A DNA stretch of 64,000 nt from Fidelibacterota bacterium SCGC AAA160-B08 (GTDB taxonomy: Bacteria; Fidelibacterota; Marinisomatia; Marinisomatales; Marinisomataceae). Shown in pieces: positions 1-8,798 of the stretch. How positions within the stretch are numbered: the stretch's first letter is position 1; every line of letters starts with the position of its first letter. A model generated the notes under the pieces. It had not been told where the DNA came from and did not search any database. It was given only the letters and a program-made list of their open reading frames with translations. The position numbers were made by a program, and so were the translations under genes. The stretch covers positions 1 to 64,000 of the forward strand of contig AQSD01000004.1 in assembly GCA_000402755.1 (NCBI GenBank), written 5' to 3'.

Positions 1-83
1 TTTTTACAAGAAAAACGTTCCATTTTTTATCTTATTGTGTAATTTCAAGCATTGACAATATAACATAGAGGCTAAAACAACTC

Positions 84-1424
84 ATGAAGTATAAAACAAA
101 AGAAGAATTTTTAGATACAGTAGTAGATAATTATAAAGATCAAAAAGAATTTCATCAAGCTGTCGAGGAAGTTGTCCATTCTATATGGGATACAGCAGTA
201 GCAAATCCAGAATATGGTAAATTTAATATCCTCGATAGAATCGTTGTTCCAGATAGAACAATTATTTTTAGAGTACCATGGATGGATGATAACAATGAGG
301 TTCATGTAAATTTAGGCTATAGAATTCAATTCAATTCTGCAATTGGGCCTTATAAAGGTGGATTGAGATTTCATCCAAGTGTTGATTTAGGAATTTTGAA
401 ATTCCTTGCCTTTGAACAAGTGCTTAAAAATAGCCTTACAGGATTAAATCTTGGAGGAGGTAAAGGTGGATCAAACTTTGATCCAAAAGGAAAATCTGAT
501 AAAGAGATTATGAATTTTTGTTATGCTTTTATGAATGAACTTTATAGGCATATAGGTAGACGTACTGATATACCAGCCGGTGATATTGGCGTTGGAGGCA
601 GAGAGATTGGATATATGTTCGGTCAGTACAAAAAAATAAGAAATGCATTCACTGGTGTGCTAACTGGAAAAGGTACAAATTGGGGCGGAAGTGTAATTCG
701 TCCTGAGGCTACAGGCTACGGATTAGTTTATTTCGTTGTTGAAATGCTTAAAATAAGAGATGATTCTTTAGATGGAAAAATTGCTACTGTTTCTGGATCT
801 GGAAATGTAGCACAATTTGCGTGTGAAAAATTAATTGAATTAGGAGCAAAACCAGTAACCTTGTCTGACTCGGGTGGATTTATTTATGATCCAGATGGGA
901 TTACTCAAGAAAAATTAGAGTATGTCAAAGAGCTCAAAGGTGTAAGGTCTGCTAGGATATCTGATTATGCTAAAAAATACAATGTTGAATATTTTGAAGG
1001 AAAGCGTCCATGGTCCATAAAGTGCGATATTGCATTACCATGTGCCACTCAAAATGAATTGAATTTTGATGACGCTAAAGAGTTGTTAGAAAACGGATGT
1101 TTTGTAGTTGCTGAAGGCGCAAATATGCCATCTACTACAAATGCCGTACGTCATTTTATTGATAAAAAAATCTTATATGGTCCTGGTAAAGCAGCTAACG
1201 CTGGTGGGGTAGCTATATCTGGTATTGAAATGAGTCAAAATAGTACAAGAATTCCACTTAAAAGAGATAAGGTTGATGGGCTATTGAAAGAGATTATGCA
1301 GCGTATTCATACTACATGTGTTAAGTATGGCTCTAAAGATGACTTTATTAACTATGTAGACGGTGCCAATATCGGAGGATTTGTAAGAGTTGCAGATTCA
1401 ATGATTGACCAAGGTATTGTCTAA
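84..1424 (+). CDS. gdhA: NADP-type glutamate dehydrogenase
   Basis: Cytosolic enzyme interconverting 2-oxoglutarate plus ammonia and glutamate; it links nitrogen assimilation to the TCA cycle. The 446-residue length matches the hexameric GDH family (about 450). Visible motifs are the substrate-binding segment GGLRFHPSV (residues 92-100), the lysine-containing GGGKGGS (124-130), PAGDIGVGGREIGYM around 164-178, and the Rossmann-fold SGSGNVAQ (237-244). The ATG at 84 has an upstream GAGG but with long spacing (13 bases), so the Shine-Dalgarno is poor; the N-terminus still matches the family. It stands alone, 25 bases before pgk, and may be co-transcribed with it. NADP preference is inferred from overall similarity to the biosynthetic type. 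Confidence 0.97.
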   Translation: MKYKTKEEFLDTVVDNYKDQKEFHQAVEEVVHSIWDTAVANPEYGKFNILDRIVVPDRTIIFRVPWMDDNNEVHVNLGYRIQFNSAIGPYKGGLRFHPSVDLGILKFLAFEQVLKNSLTGLNLGGGKGGSNFDPKGKSDKEIMNFCYAFMNELYRHIGRRTDIPAGDIGVGGREIGYMFGQYKKIRNAFTGVLTGKGTNWGGSVIRPEATGYGLVYFVVEMLKIRDDSLDGKIATVSGSGNVAQFACEKLIELGAKPVTLSDSGGFIYDPDGITQEKLEYVKELKGVRSARISDYAKKYNVEYFEGKRPWSIKCDIALPCATQNELNFDDAKELLENGCFVVAEGANMPSTTNAVRHFIDKKILYGPGKAANAGGVAISGIEMSQNSTRIPLKRDKVDGLLKEIMQRIHTTCVKYGSKDDFINYVDGANIGGFVRVADSMIDQGIV

Positions 1425-1449
1425 ATTCTTTAGTATTATTTAGACTGTT

Positions 1450-2649
1450 ATGCTACGTAAGATTACATCAATAGACTTTCAGTCTAATAATAATACAAGT
1501 CAGTTTGTACTTATTCGAGTTGATTTTAATGTACCGGTGGAAGACGATCTAGTTGTAGATGATTATAGAATACTTAAATCATTACCTACAATCCAATATT
1601 GTCTTGACCAAGGAGCAAAAGTTGTTCTAATGTCCCATAGAGGAAGGCCAAATGGTAAAGTTGATTCAAGCCTTTCGTTAATGCCTGCAGGGGAAAGACT
1701 CGCTCAATTATTAGAAATGCCTATAAAATTTTCCCATGATTGTATATCAGAAGACGCTATAGATGTATCAAGAAATTTAAAAAGAGGAGAAATTCACTTA
1801 CTAGAAAACTTGAGATTTCATGAGGGAGAAACAATCAATGACCCATCATTTGCTTCTAAATTAGCTAAACATGGAGCTATCTATTTAAATGATGCATTTG
1901 GTACAGCTCATCGTAAACATGCTTCGAATGTAGGTGTTGCTGATTATTTTACAACAAAAGGAATGGGTTTATTGATGGAGAAAGAGATGGAGTTTCTTTC
2001 TGATGGTGTTTCTAACGCAATTGATCCAGTATCTTTGATTATTGGTGGAGCAAAAATTGATACCAAGATAAATGTGATCAAACATTTTTTTGATATAGCA
2101 GACAACATTATTATTGGCGGCGCAATGGCAAATACTTTTTTAGCTGCAAATAAATATGATATGGGAAAATCTTTAGTAGAAAAAAGCGAAATAGATACAG
2201 CGAGAAAGCTTATGCTAATGGCCTCTAAATATAAAACAAACATTATTCTTCCTATCGACTTTAATGGAGAGATGGGCAAGTTTGGAAGTGGTAAATTACG
2301 CTATACCAGTAGAGATGATATTAAGAAAACAATGATTTGTGAAGATATCGGAGAGCTGAGCATTAATCTATTTACAGACATTATTAAACAATCAAAGACA
2401 GTTTTTTGGAATGGTACAGTTGGCGTAGCAGAAAATAAAGATTTTGCTATAGGTACTAATAAAATAATTGATGCAATTACAGAAAGTAGATGCACTTCTA
2501 TTGTTGGTGGAGGGGATACTATTGCAGCAATTAGAAATTATAAAAAAGGAATAATTGAAGACTTTTCTCACGCCTCTACTGGTGGAGGTTCTTGCTTAGA
2601 ATTATTATCCGGTAATAAGCTTTCAGCTATACAGGCATTGGAAAAATAA
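1450..2649 (+). CDS. pgk: phosphoglycerate kinase
   Basis: Glycolytic and gluconeogenic enzyme transferring phosphate between 1,3-bisphosphoglycerate and ADP. At 399 residues it has the usual monomeric PGK length. The N-terminal domain shows RVDFNVPVEDD near residue 23 and the substrate motif SHRGRPNGK near 61. The C-terminal domain shows the nucleotide-binding GGGDTIAAI and the terminal FSHASTGGGSCLELLSG. Its TAA overlaps the tpiA ATG by one base (TAATG), so the two are almost certainly translationally coupled in a pgk-tpiA-secG operon. Confidence 0.98.
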   Translation: MLRKITSIDFQSNNNTSQFVLIRVDFNVPVEDDLVVDDYRILKSLPTIQYCLDQGAKVVLMSHRGRPNGKVDSSLSLMPAGERLAQLLEMPIKFSHDCISEDAIDVSRNLKRGEIHLLENLRFHEGETINDPSFASKLAKHGAIYLNDAFGTAHRKHASNVGVADYFTTKGMGLLMEKEMEFLSDGVSNAIDPVSLIIGGAKIDTKINVIKHFFDIADNIIIGGAMANTFLAANKYDMGKSLVEKSEIDTARKLMLMASKYKTNIILPIDFNGEMGKFGSGKLRYTSRDDIKKTMICEDIGELSINLFTDIIKQSKTVFWNGTVGVAENKDFAIGTNKIIDAITESRCTSIVGGGDTIAAIRNYKKGIIEDFSHASTGGGSCLELLSGNKLSAIQALEK

Positions 2650-3386
2650 TGAGAAAAATAACTCTAGCAGCAAATTGGAAGATGTATTTAGATGAGAGCA
2701 ATTCAATCTCTTTTATTCACAAACTCAATGCAGACAAAGATTTATTTTCTGATAAAGATATTATACTATTTCCATCACACGCCTGTATAAGAGCGGTAAA
2801 AGACCATCTAGATATAAGTTTAAAAATTGGTATGCAAGATTGTGATATGCATACTCAAGGAGCTTATACTGGATCAACATCAATTAATTCTATTGATATA
2901 GACTCCTGTATTGTTGGTCATTCAGAAAGAAGGATCGTATACAAAGAAACAAATAGCATTATTTCGGATAAGTTAAATACTATTTTATCTAGCAACGCCA
3001 ATCCTATCTTATGTATAGGAGAAACATTGAAAGAAAAAAATGAAAATTTAGCAATAAGTGTTCTGGATAAACAATTGTCTATCTTACCTCAAGATCTCGA
3101 TGGAAAGCAATTGACTATTGCGTATGAGCCTGTATGGGCTATTGGATCTGGAGATGTGCCTTCAAATGAATATATCAATGAAATGCTTTCTTCTATAAAA
3201 AATAGATTAAAAAGTTTATATTCAGATACAGATTTACATAATATTAAGTTATTTTATGGTGGGTCTGTTGACGCGAGTAATATTGAAGAACTTCTTAGTG
3301 TGAAGCTAATCGATGGTTTTCTCGTTGGTAGCGCTAGCGCTAACTTTGAAAAGTTTAAAGAAATTGTTAGAAAAATAAAATTATAA
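2649..3386 (+). CDS. tpiA: triosephosphate isomerase
   Basis: Interconverts dihydroxyacetone phosphate and glyceraldehyde 3-phosphate. The 245-residue TIM barrel keeps all catalytic residues: Lys11 in NWKMY, His91 in GHSERR and Glu160 in YEPVWAIGSG. The phosphate-binding loops YGGSV and GFLVGSAS are near the C-terminus. It begins on the last base of the pgk stop codon and is followed eight bases later by secG, an order seen in many bacteria. Confidence 0.98.
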   Translation: MRKITLAANWKMYLDESNSISFIHKLNADKDLFSDKDIILFPSHACIRAVKDHLDISLKIGMQDCDMHTQGAYTGSTSINSIDIDSCIVGHSERRIVYKETNSIISDKLNTILSSNANPILCIGETLKEKNENLAISVLDKQLSILPQDLDGKQLTIAYEPVWAIGSGDVPSNEYINEMLSSIKNRLKSLYSDTDLHNIKLFYGGSVDASNIEELLSVKLIDGFLVGSASANFEKFKEIVRKIKL

Positions 3387-3394
3387 GAGGTGTT

Positions 3395-3739
3395 ATGGTT
3401 CAATTTTTAATAGTAGTACATACATTAGTAAGTTTGTTACTTATCGGGGTAATTTTAATGCAATCAGGTCAGGGTGGACTAAACTCTATGATGGGTGGTG
3501 CCGCTAATTCGATGTTAGGATCTTCTGGCGCAAATGATTTCATTACCAAATTAACAACGTTTCTTGGGATAACATTCATTGGTTTAGCGTTAGTAATTGG
3601 CGCTATAAGCGGAGAATCTCAGTCATCTGGAGAATCTATTATTCAAAAAGATTCTGAATCTAGACAAGTAGAATTGGCCGTTCCAAATGAATATGCTTTA
3701 CCCTCTGAAGATCTTCTGCCAGAAGAAGCTACAAATTAA
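3395..3739 (+). CDS. secG: preprotein translocase subunit SecG
   Basis: Small inner-membrane partner of SecYE that aids SecA-driven export. The 114-residue protein has two predicted membrane helices (about residues 3-22 and 50-70) flanking the family loop LMQSGQGGLNSMMGG. A polar tail rich in Ser and Glu follows. The RBS GAGGTG lies just upstream. Downstream, a tRNA-Leu(GAG) gene follows after four bases. The secG-tRNA-Leu(GAG) order also occurs in E. coli (secG-leuU), which supports both calls. Confidence 0.95.
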   Translation: MVQFLIVVHTLVSLLLIGVILMQSGQGGLNSMMGGAANSMLGSSGANDFITKLTTFLGITFIGLALVIGAISGESQSSGESIIQKDSESRQVELAVPNEYALPSEDLLPEEATN

Positions 3740-3743
3740 GATA

Positions 3744-3827
3744 GCCGAAGTGGTGGAATTGGTAGACACGCTAGCTTGAGGGGTTAGTGGAGGAAACTCT
3801 GTGTGGGTTCAAGTCCCGCCTTCGGCA
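3744..3827 (+). tRNA. tRNA-Leu(GAG)
   Basis: An 84-base type II tRNA. The acceptor GCCGAAG pairs with CTTCGGC, the anticodon stem is CTAGC/GTTAG around loop TTGAGGG, and a long variable arm and GGTTCAAGTCC T arm are present. The anticodon GAG reads CUU/CUC. The discriminator is A; the following CAA shows CCA is not encoded. Confidence 0.96.
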
Positions 3828-3908
3828 CAAAAATAACATTTAGTATTTTTTTAAAAGATTTATAGATTACGTGATAATTAAAAAAATGAATACTTTAAAG
3901 GCGGTATA

Positions 3909-5114
3909 ATGAAAAATATTATTTTTATCTTATTATTCTCAACAACTATCTTTGCCCAAGGATCAGCTCTATCTCTTTATGAAGAATCTCAAAAAGCTCT
4001 ATCTTCCGGCAACTTAGATCTTGCTGGAGAAAAAATTAGAGAAGCTATTAATCTAGACAAAGGAAACGATAAATTTAGAAAAGAGTTCGATCGCTTAAAT
4101 GGATTGAGAAATAAAATGATCAATGCTAATAGATCAGTTCAAGATGGAAGATTCGATGATGCTATTTCAGGATTTGCAGATGTTATAGCTAATGTGTCAA
4201 ATTCTGTTGAGGCATACTATGGAACAGCAAAAGCTTATGAAGGAAAGAAAGATTTTACTTCAGCTGTCAAATACTATAAACAATCTTTGGCTCTTGATCC
4301 TAATTATAAAAAGGCTAAAACATCTATATCCAACGTTGCTAAGAAGTTATATAATAGCGCAAATAAGGATTATAAAAATGGAAATCTTGAGTCTGCATTG
4401 TCAAAATATGAGCAAGTATTAGGTATTAATAGTAGGTTATATCAAGCCTATTTTCAAATGGGTGTTTTGCAAAAAAAGATGGGTAATCTATCTCTAGCAA
4501 TTCAAAATTATCAAAGTGCTTTAAGTATTAAAAAAACATTTGACAAGGGATGGTATAGTCTTGGTTTAGCATATAGAGATAATGGTGATATGGATAATGC
4601 AAAATCTTCCTTTGAGGAAACAATTCGATTAAATAAGAAATATTATAAAGCTCACAAAAGCTTAGGAGATATTTTTATTGAATCAGAAAAATATGAAGAC
4701 GCTATTGCAAGTTTTAAGTCAGCGATTGCTATTAAATCAAAGTATGCTCCAGCATATCATTCTATGGGTATTACATATGCTAAAATGGAAGATTATACTA
4801 GGTCAGCAGAATCTTTAACTAAGGCTGTAGATCTACAGCCTAAAGAATTCCTATCTTGGTTTCACTTATCTGAAGCTCACAATAAACTTAATGATTGCGA
4901 AGCTGCCAAAACAGCTGCGTTAGAGGCCATAGATTTGAAAAAGAATTTTGGCGGCGGTTGGTTTGAATTAGGTATTGCTGAGTATTGTGGAGGCAAAGGA
5001 AATAAGAATACATCTATTAATCATTTTGAAAAAGCAAGAAATGATAGAGAATGGAGAAAAATGGCAGAATATGAAATCGATCGCGTTAGAAATCCTGAGA
5101 AGTATGAGGAATGA
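3909..5114 (+). CDS. exported TPR-repeat protein
   Basis: A 401-residue protein with an N-terminal Sec signal peptide (hydrophobic residues 3-15 ending in FAQG), followed almost entirely by tetratricopeptide repeats. Units with the A..Y..A and LDP-type pattern recur about every 34 residues from residue 20 to 370, for example near YKQSLALDPNYKKA. TPRs are protein-docking scaffolds, so a periplasmic assembly or adaptor role is likely, but no partner can be named. The start is set by AAAGGCGG six to eight bases upstream. The stop overlaps the start of the HAD gene by four bases (ATGA), which suggests one transcript through acpS and murA. Confidence 0.85.
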   Translation: MKNIIFILLFSTTIFAQGSALSLYEESQKALSSGNLDLAGEKIREAINLDKGNDKFRKEFDRLNGLRNKMINANRSVQDGRFDDAISGFADVIANVSNSVEAYYGTAKAYEGKKDFTSAVKYYKQSLALDPNYKKAKTSISNVAKKLYNSANKDYKNGNLESALSKYEQVLGINSRLYQAYFQMGVLQKKMGNLSLAIQNYQSALSIKKTFDKGWYSLGLAYRDNGDMDNAKSSFEETIRLNKKYYKAHKSLGDIFIESEKYEDAIASFKSAIAIKSKYAPAYHSMGITYAKMEDYTRSAESLTKAVDLQPKEFLSWFHLSEAHNKLNDCEAAKTAALEAIDLKKNFGGGWFELGIAEYCGGKGNKNTSINHFEKARNDREWRKMAEYEIDRVRNPEKYEE

Positions 5115-5794
5115 TTAAAGCAGTTATTTTTGACCTAGATAATACTCTGCTCGATTTTGTCAAAATGAAAAAAGAGGCAGTAATGAGCGCTCTTTCATCT
5201 ATGAAAGAAGCTGGTTTAGATTTAGATGTAGATATATCCTATAAAGATATAATGGATATATACGAAGTTGACGGGTGGGAAAATCAGGTAGTATTCGACA
5301 AATTTTTAAAAAATAAAATTGGCTATGTAGATAATAAATATTTAGCTGCTGGAATCGTTGCTTACAGAAGAGCAAAAGAAGCTAATTTAAAAGCTTATCC
5401 AAATGTTCAAAAAACATTGAATCACTTATTAAAAAATGGCATCAAACTAGCCATTGTGTCAGATGCTCCTAGTCGAGAAGCTTGGATGAGAATTTATTAT
5501 TTAAATCTTCATCATTCTTTTGATACAGTGATTACATTTGATGATTCAGGAGAAAGAAAACCTTCTCCAGCACCGTTCAAGCTTGCTCTCAAAGAATTAA
5601 ATCTATCTAAGGATGAAGTGTTAATGGTAGGAGATTGGCCTGAAAGAGATATGGTTGGAGCCAATAGTATGGGCATAAAGACTATTTTTGCAAAATATGG
5701 AGACGCCTTTGGAGTGAAAGACTCTGGAGCTAATTGGGATATTGAAGACATATCGGAAGTAGTTACTATTATTGAAGAGATTAATAATGGCTAA
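5111..5794 (+). CDS. HAD-superfamily hydrolase
   Basis: A 227-residue haloacid-dehalogenase-type phosphatase. Motif I is DLDNT (Asp8 nucleophile, Asp10 general acid), motif II is the SDAP segment near residue 116, a lysine lies in the ERKPSP segment, and motif IV is GDWPERD with the metal-binding aspartates. A helical cap lies between motifs I and II. Such enzymes hydrolyse small phosphate esters; the substrate cannot be read from sequence. It overlaps the upstream TPR gene by four bases and the acpS start lies inside its 3' end, so it is in an operon. Confidence 0.85.
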   Translation: MIKAVIFDLDNTLLDFVKMKKEAVMSALSSMKEAGLDLDVDISYKDIMDIYEVDGWENQVVFDKFLKNKIGYVDNKYLAAGIVAYRRAKEANLKAYPNVQKTLNHLLKNGIKLAIVSDAPSREAWMRIYYLNLHHSFDTVITFDDSGERKPSPAPFKLALKELNLSKDEVLMVGDWPERDMVGANSMGIKTIFAKYGDAFGVKDSGANWDIEDISEVVTIIEEINNG

Positions 5795-6134
5795 TATTGG
5801 TGTCGATATTGTTGCAATCAATCGTATTGAATCTATTTTAAGCTCTGATAAGAAAATGAAATTTTTGAATAAAATATTTTCTGAAAATGAAATCCTAGAA
5901 TCAAAAGAAAAAGCAAATGCATCACAATATTTTTCTGGAAGATTTGCAGCAAAAGAAGCAGTTAAAAAAGCGCTATCCTCTGAAAAAAAATCAACTAATC
6001 AATCTTTTAAATCTATAGAAATTTTAAATAGCGATAGCGGTAAGCCTTATGTTCTAAGTAAGACTAGTGAAGATATCAATATTTCTATATCACACGATGG
6101 GAACTATGCAGTCGCTTTCTGCGTAATAGATTGA
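5787..6134 (+). CDS. acpS: holo-[acyl-carrier-protein] synthase
   Basis: Transfers 4'-phosphopantetheine from CoA to acyl carrier protein. The 115-residue length is typical. Motifs are GVDIVAINRIE at the N-terminus (Mg-binding Asp), FSGRFAAKEAVKKAL in the middle and ISISHDGNYAVAF at the C-terminus. A TTG at 5772 would extend it, but GAAGAGA sits six bases before the ATG at 5787 and nothing suitable precedes the TTG, so I use the ATG. It overlaps the HAD gene by eight bases and is followed by murA. Confidence 0.93.
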   Translation: MANIGVDIVAINRIESILSSDKKMKFLNKIFSENEILESKEKANASQYFSGRFAAKEAVKKALSSEKKSTNQSFKSIEILNSDSGKPYVLSKTSEDINISISHDGNYAVAFCVID

Positions 6135-6140
6135 GTAGTT

Positions 6141-7397
6141 ATGGATTATTTTGAAATAGAAGGAAAGAATAAGCTCTTTGGAGATATTGATATTAGTGGA
6201 GCAAAAAATGCAGTATTGCCTTTGATGGCTGCTGCAATCTTAAATGATAGAGCGCTAACTATCACTAATGTACCAAAATTGTCTGACTCAATTACAATGG
6301 GAAATCTAATAAAAGGAATGGGCGGAGAAGTTAATTTTGATCATTCTAGTATTATTATTGATCCAAAAAAATTGAATATACCTTACGCTCCATATAAACT
6401 TGTAAAAACTATGCGAGCTTCTTTTTATGTACTTGGACCGTTAGTTGCTAGGTTTGGCGAGGCAAAAGTTTCATTACCTGGAGGTTGTGCCTGGGGTCCT
6501 AGACCAGTCGATTTTCATCTTGAAGGGTTAAAAAAATTAGGTATAGATATAAGTCTAGAAGCAGGATATGTGATTGCAAAGTCAAAAAAAATAGTTGGAA
6601 ATAAAATTGTATTTCCAAAAATTTCTGTTGGAGCTACTGGAAATGTATTGATGGCAGCAGTTTTAGCTGAAGGAGATACTGAAATTCACAATGCAGCAGC
6701 AGAGCCTGAAATTCAACAATTATGTTTATTGTTAAATCAGATGGGAGCAAAAATATCAGGAATAGGCACTAATATATTGAAAATTCAAGGAGTAGAGAAT
6801 TTGGGTGGCGTAGATAGTATTAAAGTTATCCCAGATAGAATCGAAGCAGGCACTTTTTTAATAGCTGTCGCCGCAACAGGTGGAAGAGTTAGGTTAAATA
6901 ATGTAGAGCCGAAACATATGGAAAGTGTAACTAGTCTATTGAAACAGTCTAATATTGATATTGAAATAGAAAAAGATTCTATTCTAGTTACTTCAACTGG
7001 ATCCGATATGAAGGCTTGCAATATGGAGACCAATGAATATCCAGGATTCCCTACAGACTTGCAAGCACAATGGATGCTTTTAATGAGCTTATCTATAGGA
7101 GACTCCACGATAAAAGAAAATATCTATTTTGATCGCTTCACCCATATTTTAGAGCTAAACAGATTAGGATGTGATGTGCGTCTCCATAAAGATCATGCAG
7201 TTATTAAAGGCGATAGATCTTTGATTGGAGCTGATGTTATGTCTACTGATATTAGAGCTTCTGCTGCACTAATTATTGCCGCTTTATGCGCAGAAGGTTT
7301 GACTAGTATTAGTAGGGTCTACCATATCGATAGAGGTTATGATAGAATTGAAGAAAAATTAGTCAAAGTTGGAGCAAAAATAACAAGGAAGAAATAA
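6141..7397 (+). CDS. murA: UDP-N-acetylglucosamine 1-carboxyvinyltransferase
   Basis: First committed step of peptidoglycan synthesis: adds enolpyruvate from PEP to UDP-GlcNAc. The 418-residue protein has the two-domain EPSP-synthase-like fold. It keeps the SGAKNAVLPLMAA motif near residue 19, the reactive cysteine in PGGCAWGPRP (Cys116, the fosfomycin target) and the DIRASAALIIAAL segment near the end. It starts six bases after acpS and is followed by a small hairpin. Confidence 0.97.
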   Translation: MDYFEIEGKNKLFGDIDISGAKNAVLPLMAAAILNDRALTITNVPKLSDSITMGNLIKGMGGEVNFDHSSIIIDPKKLNIPYAPYKLVKTMRASFYVLGPLVARFGEAKVSLPGGCAWGPRPVDFHLEGLKKLGIDISLEAGYVIAKSKKIVGNKIVFPKISVGATGNVLMAAVLAEGDTEIHNAAAEPEIQQLCLLLNQMGAKISGIGTNILKIQGVENLGGVDSIKVIPDRIEAGTFLIAVAATGGRVRLNNVEPKHMESVTSLLKQSNIDIEIEKDSILVTSTGSDMKACNMETNEYPGFPTDLQAQWMLLMSLSIGDSTIKENIYFDRFTHILELNRLGCDVRLHKDHAVIKGDRSLIGADVMSTDIRASAALIIAALCAEGLTSISRVYHIDRGYDRIEEKLVKVGAKITRKK

Positions 7398-7419
7398 CCG
7401 AATTTCGGTTGTTTCTTTA
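7396..7419 (+). terminator. possible intrinsic terminator after murA
   Basis: A perfect 6-bp stem AACCGA/TCGGTT with a three-base loop, followed by GTTTCTTT, overlaps the murA stop codon. It is short, so termination may be partial. Confidence 0.5.
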
Positions 7420-7448
7420 TGAATTCTTTATAGATTACTAATTAAGTT

Positions 7449-8798
7449 ATGAGAATTGTAATTATCGGTGCAGGTGAAGTAGGTTTCCATGTTGCTAAGT
7501 CTCTTAGCGAACTTGATTATGACATTGCCGTAGTAGATATTAATCATAAAAAATGTCAACGAGCGAATGAACATTTAGATGTTATCGTTATAAAAGGCAA
7601 TGGTTCTGATGAAAAAATACTACAGCAAGCCAATGTAGCTGATGCTGATTATGTATTTACTCTAACTAGTTCAGATGAAACTAATCTTATTTCTTCTATG
7701 CAAGCACACAATTTAGGTGCAAAAAAGATTGTAGCACGTCTTAGAGATTTTGACTACAGTAAGAATGGACATGCTTTTATTCCTGAGAAATTTGGGATAG
7801 ATATGGTTATTCATCCTGAAGCTGCCGTAGCTGAAGAAATTATTCGATTAGTTAAGCATCCCTATGCAGATAAATTTTATGAATTTGAAAATGGGAATGC
7901 AGTGCTTTTTTCAAAGAAGATAAATCATCGTTCCATTATTATAGGTAAAACAGTAGAAGAGTTTCATAAGGAAAATACAGATTTTAAATGCTTAATTGTT
8001 GCTGTAGTAAGAGATGAAAAAATGACTATTCCAACATCTTCATTTAAGTTTGAGCCGGATGACTATATATTCTTTTTTACAAAATCAAAAAATTTAGATA
8101 TACTTTTAAATGCTTTAGGAATTTCTTCTTCTAAAACTAAGCGAGTAATGATAGCAGGCGCAAGTAAAATTGGACGTCTAATTGCACGACAATTAGAAGG
8201 AGATATGTCAGTTAGACTAATTGATAATTCAAAAGAAAAAGCAACTGCTGTAGCCAATGAATTGAATGACTCTATCGTTATTCATTCCGATGCAACAGAT
8301 GTTGAATTTTTGAAGGGTGAAAATATAAATGAAGTAGATTCATTTATTGCTGTCACAGAAGATCAACAACTTAATTTGTTAGCAGGTATTCTTGCAAAAC
8401 AATTAAGAGTAAAGCAGTCTATTATACATGTTACCAATCCAGATTATGTAAAAAATATGTCAGATCTTGGAATGGGTTCTATTGTAAGTAAAAATACAGT
8501 TAGTGTTAATGCGATTGTTAAAGCAATTAGAATTGATCATAAAGATAATGTGATTCAATTATTTAGCACTCTAGAGATGGAAGCGATAGAGATTGAAGCA
8601 GAAAAAAATTCAAAAGCAGTACGTATTCCAATATCTAATTTAAATTTACCTCATGGTAGTATTGTAGCTCTAGTTAATCACAACGGACACTTAACAATAC
8701 CATCTGGGGATTATCAAATCCTAGCAAATGATACGGTATTAATTTTCTGTATTCACTCAAAGGTTAGAGAAGTGAATAAGATATTTCAATCAGAATAA
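7449..8798 (+). CDS. trkA: Trk potassium uptake regulator TrkA
   Basis: Cytosolic nucleotide-binding subunit that gates the TrkH potassium channel. The 449-residue protein contains two tandem RCK modules. The first has a Rossmann glycine motif IIGAGEVGFHVAKSL (residues 4-18); the second has MIAGASKIGRLIARQL near residue 233. Each is followed by a TrkA-C domain. Its TAA overlaps the trkH ATG by one base, giving a two-gene potassium uptake operon. Confidence 0.96.
   Translation: MRIVIIGAGEVGFHVAKSLSELDYDIAVVDINHKKCQRANEHLDVIVIKGNGSDEKILQQANVADADYVFTLTSSDETNLISSMQAHNLGAKKIVARLRDFDYSKNGHAFIPEKFGIDMVIHPEAAVAEEIIRLVKHPYADKFYEFENGNAVLFSKKINHRSIIIGKTVEEFHKENTDFKCLIVAVVRDEKMTIPTSSFKFEPDDYIFFFTKSKNLDILLNALGISSSKTKRVMIAGASKIGRLIARQLEGDMSVRLIDNSKEKATAVANELNDSIVIHSDATDVEFLKGENINEVDSFIAVTEDQQLNLLAGILAKQLRVKQSIIHVTNPDYVKNMSDLGMGSIVSKNTVSVNAIVKAIRIDHKDNVIQLFSTLEMEAIEIEAEKNSKAVRIPISNLNLPHGSIVALVNHNGHLTIPSGDYQILANDTVLIFCIHSKVREVNKIFQSE

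Noticed and set aside
1944..2279. Long antisense open frames, for example within pgk (1944-2279) and murA (6785-7108).
   Set aside because: They are mirror images of conserved genes, with low-complexity Ser/Ile-rich products typical of antisense frames in AT-rich DNA.
3859..7438. A shared 12-mer TTTATAGATTAC upstream of the TPR gene (3859-3870) and trkA (7427-7438), considered as a promoter motif.
   Set aside because: In an AT-rich 64 kb sequence many 12-mers recur by chance, and the distance to the start differs (38 versus 10 bases).
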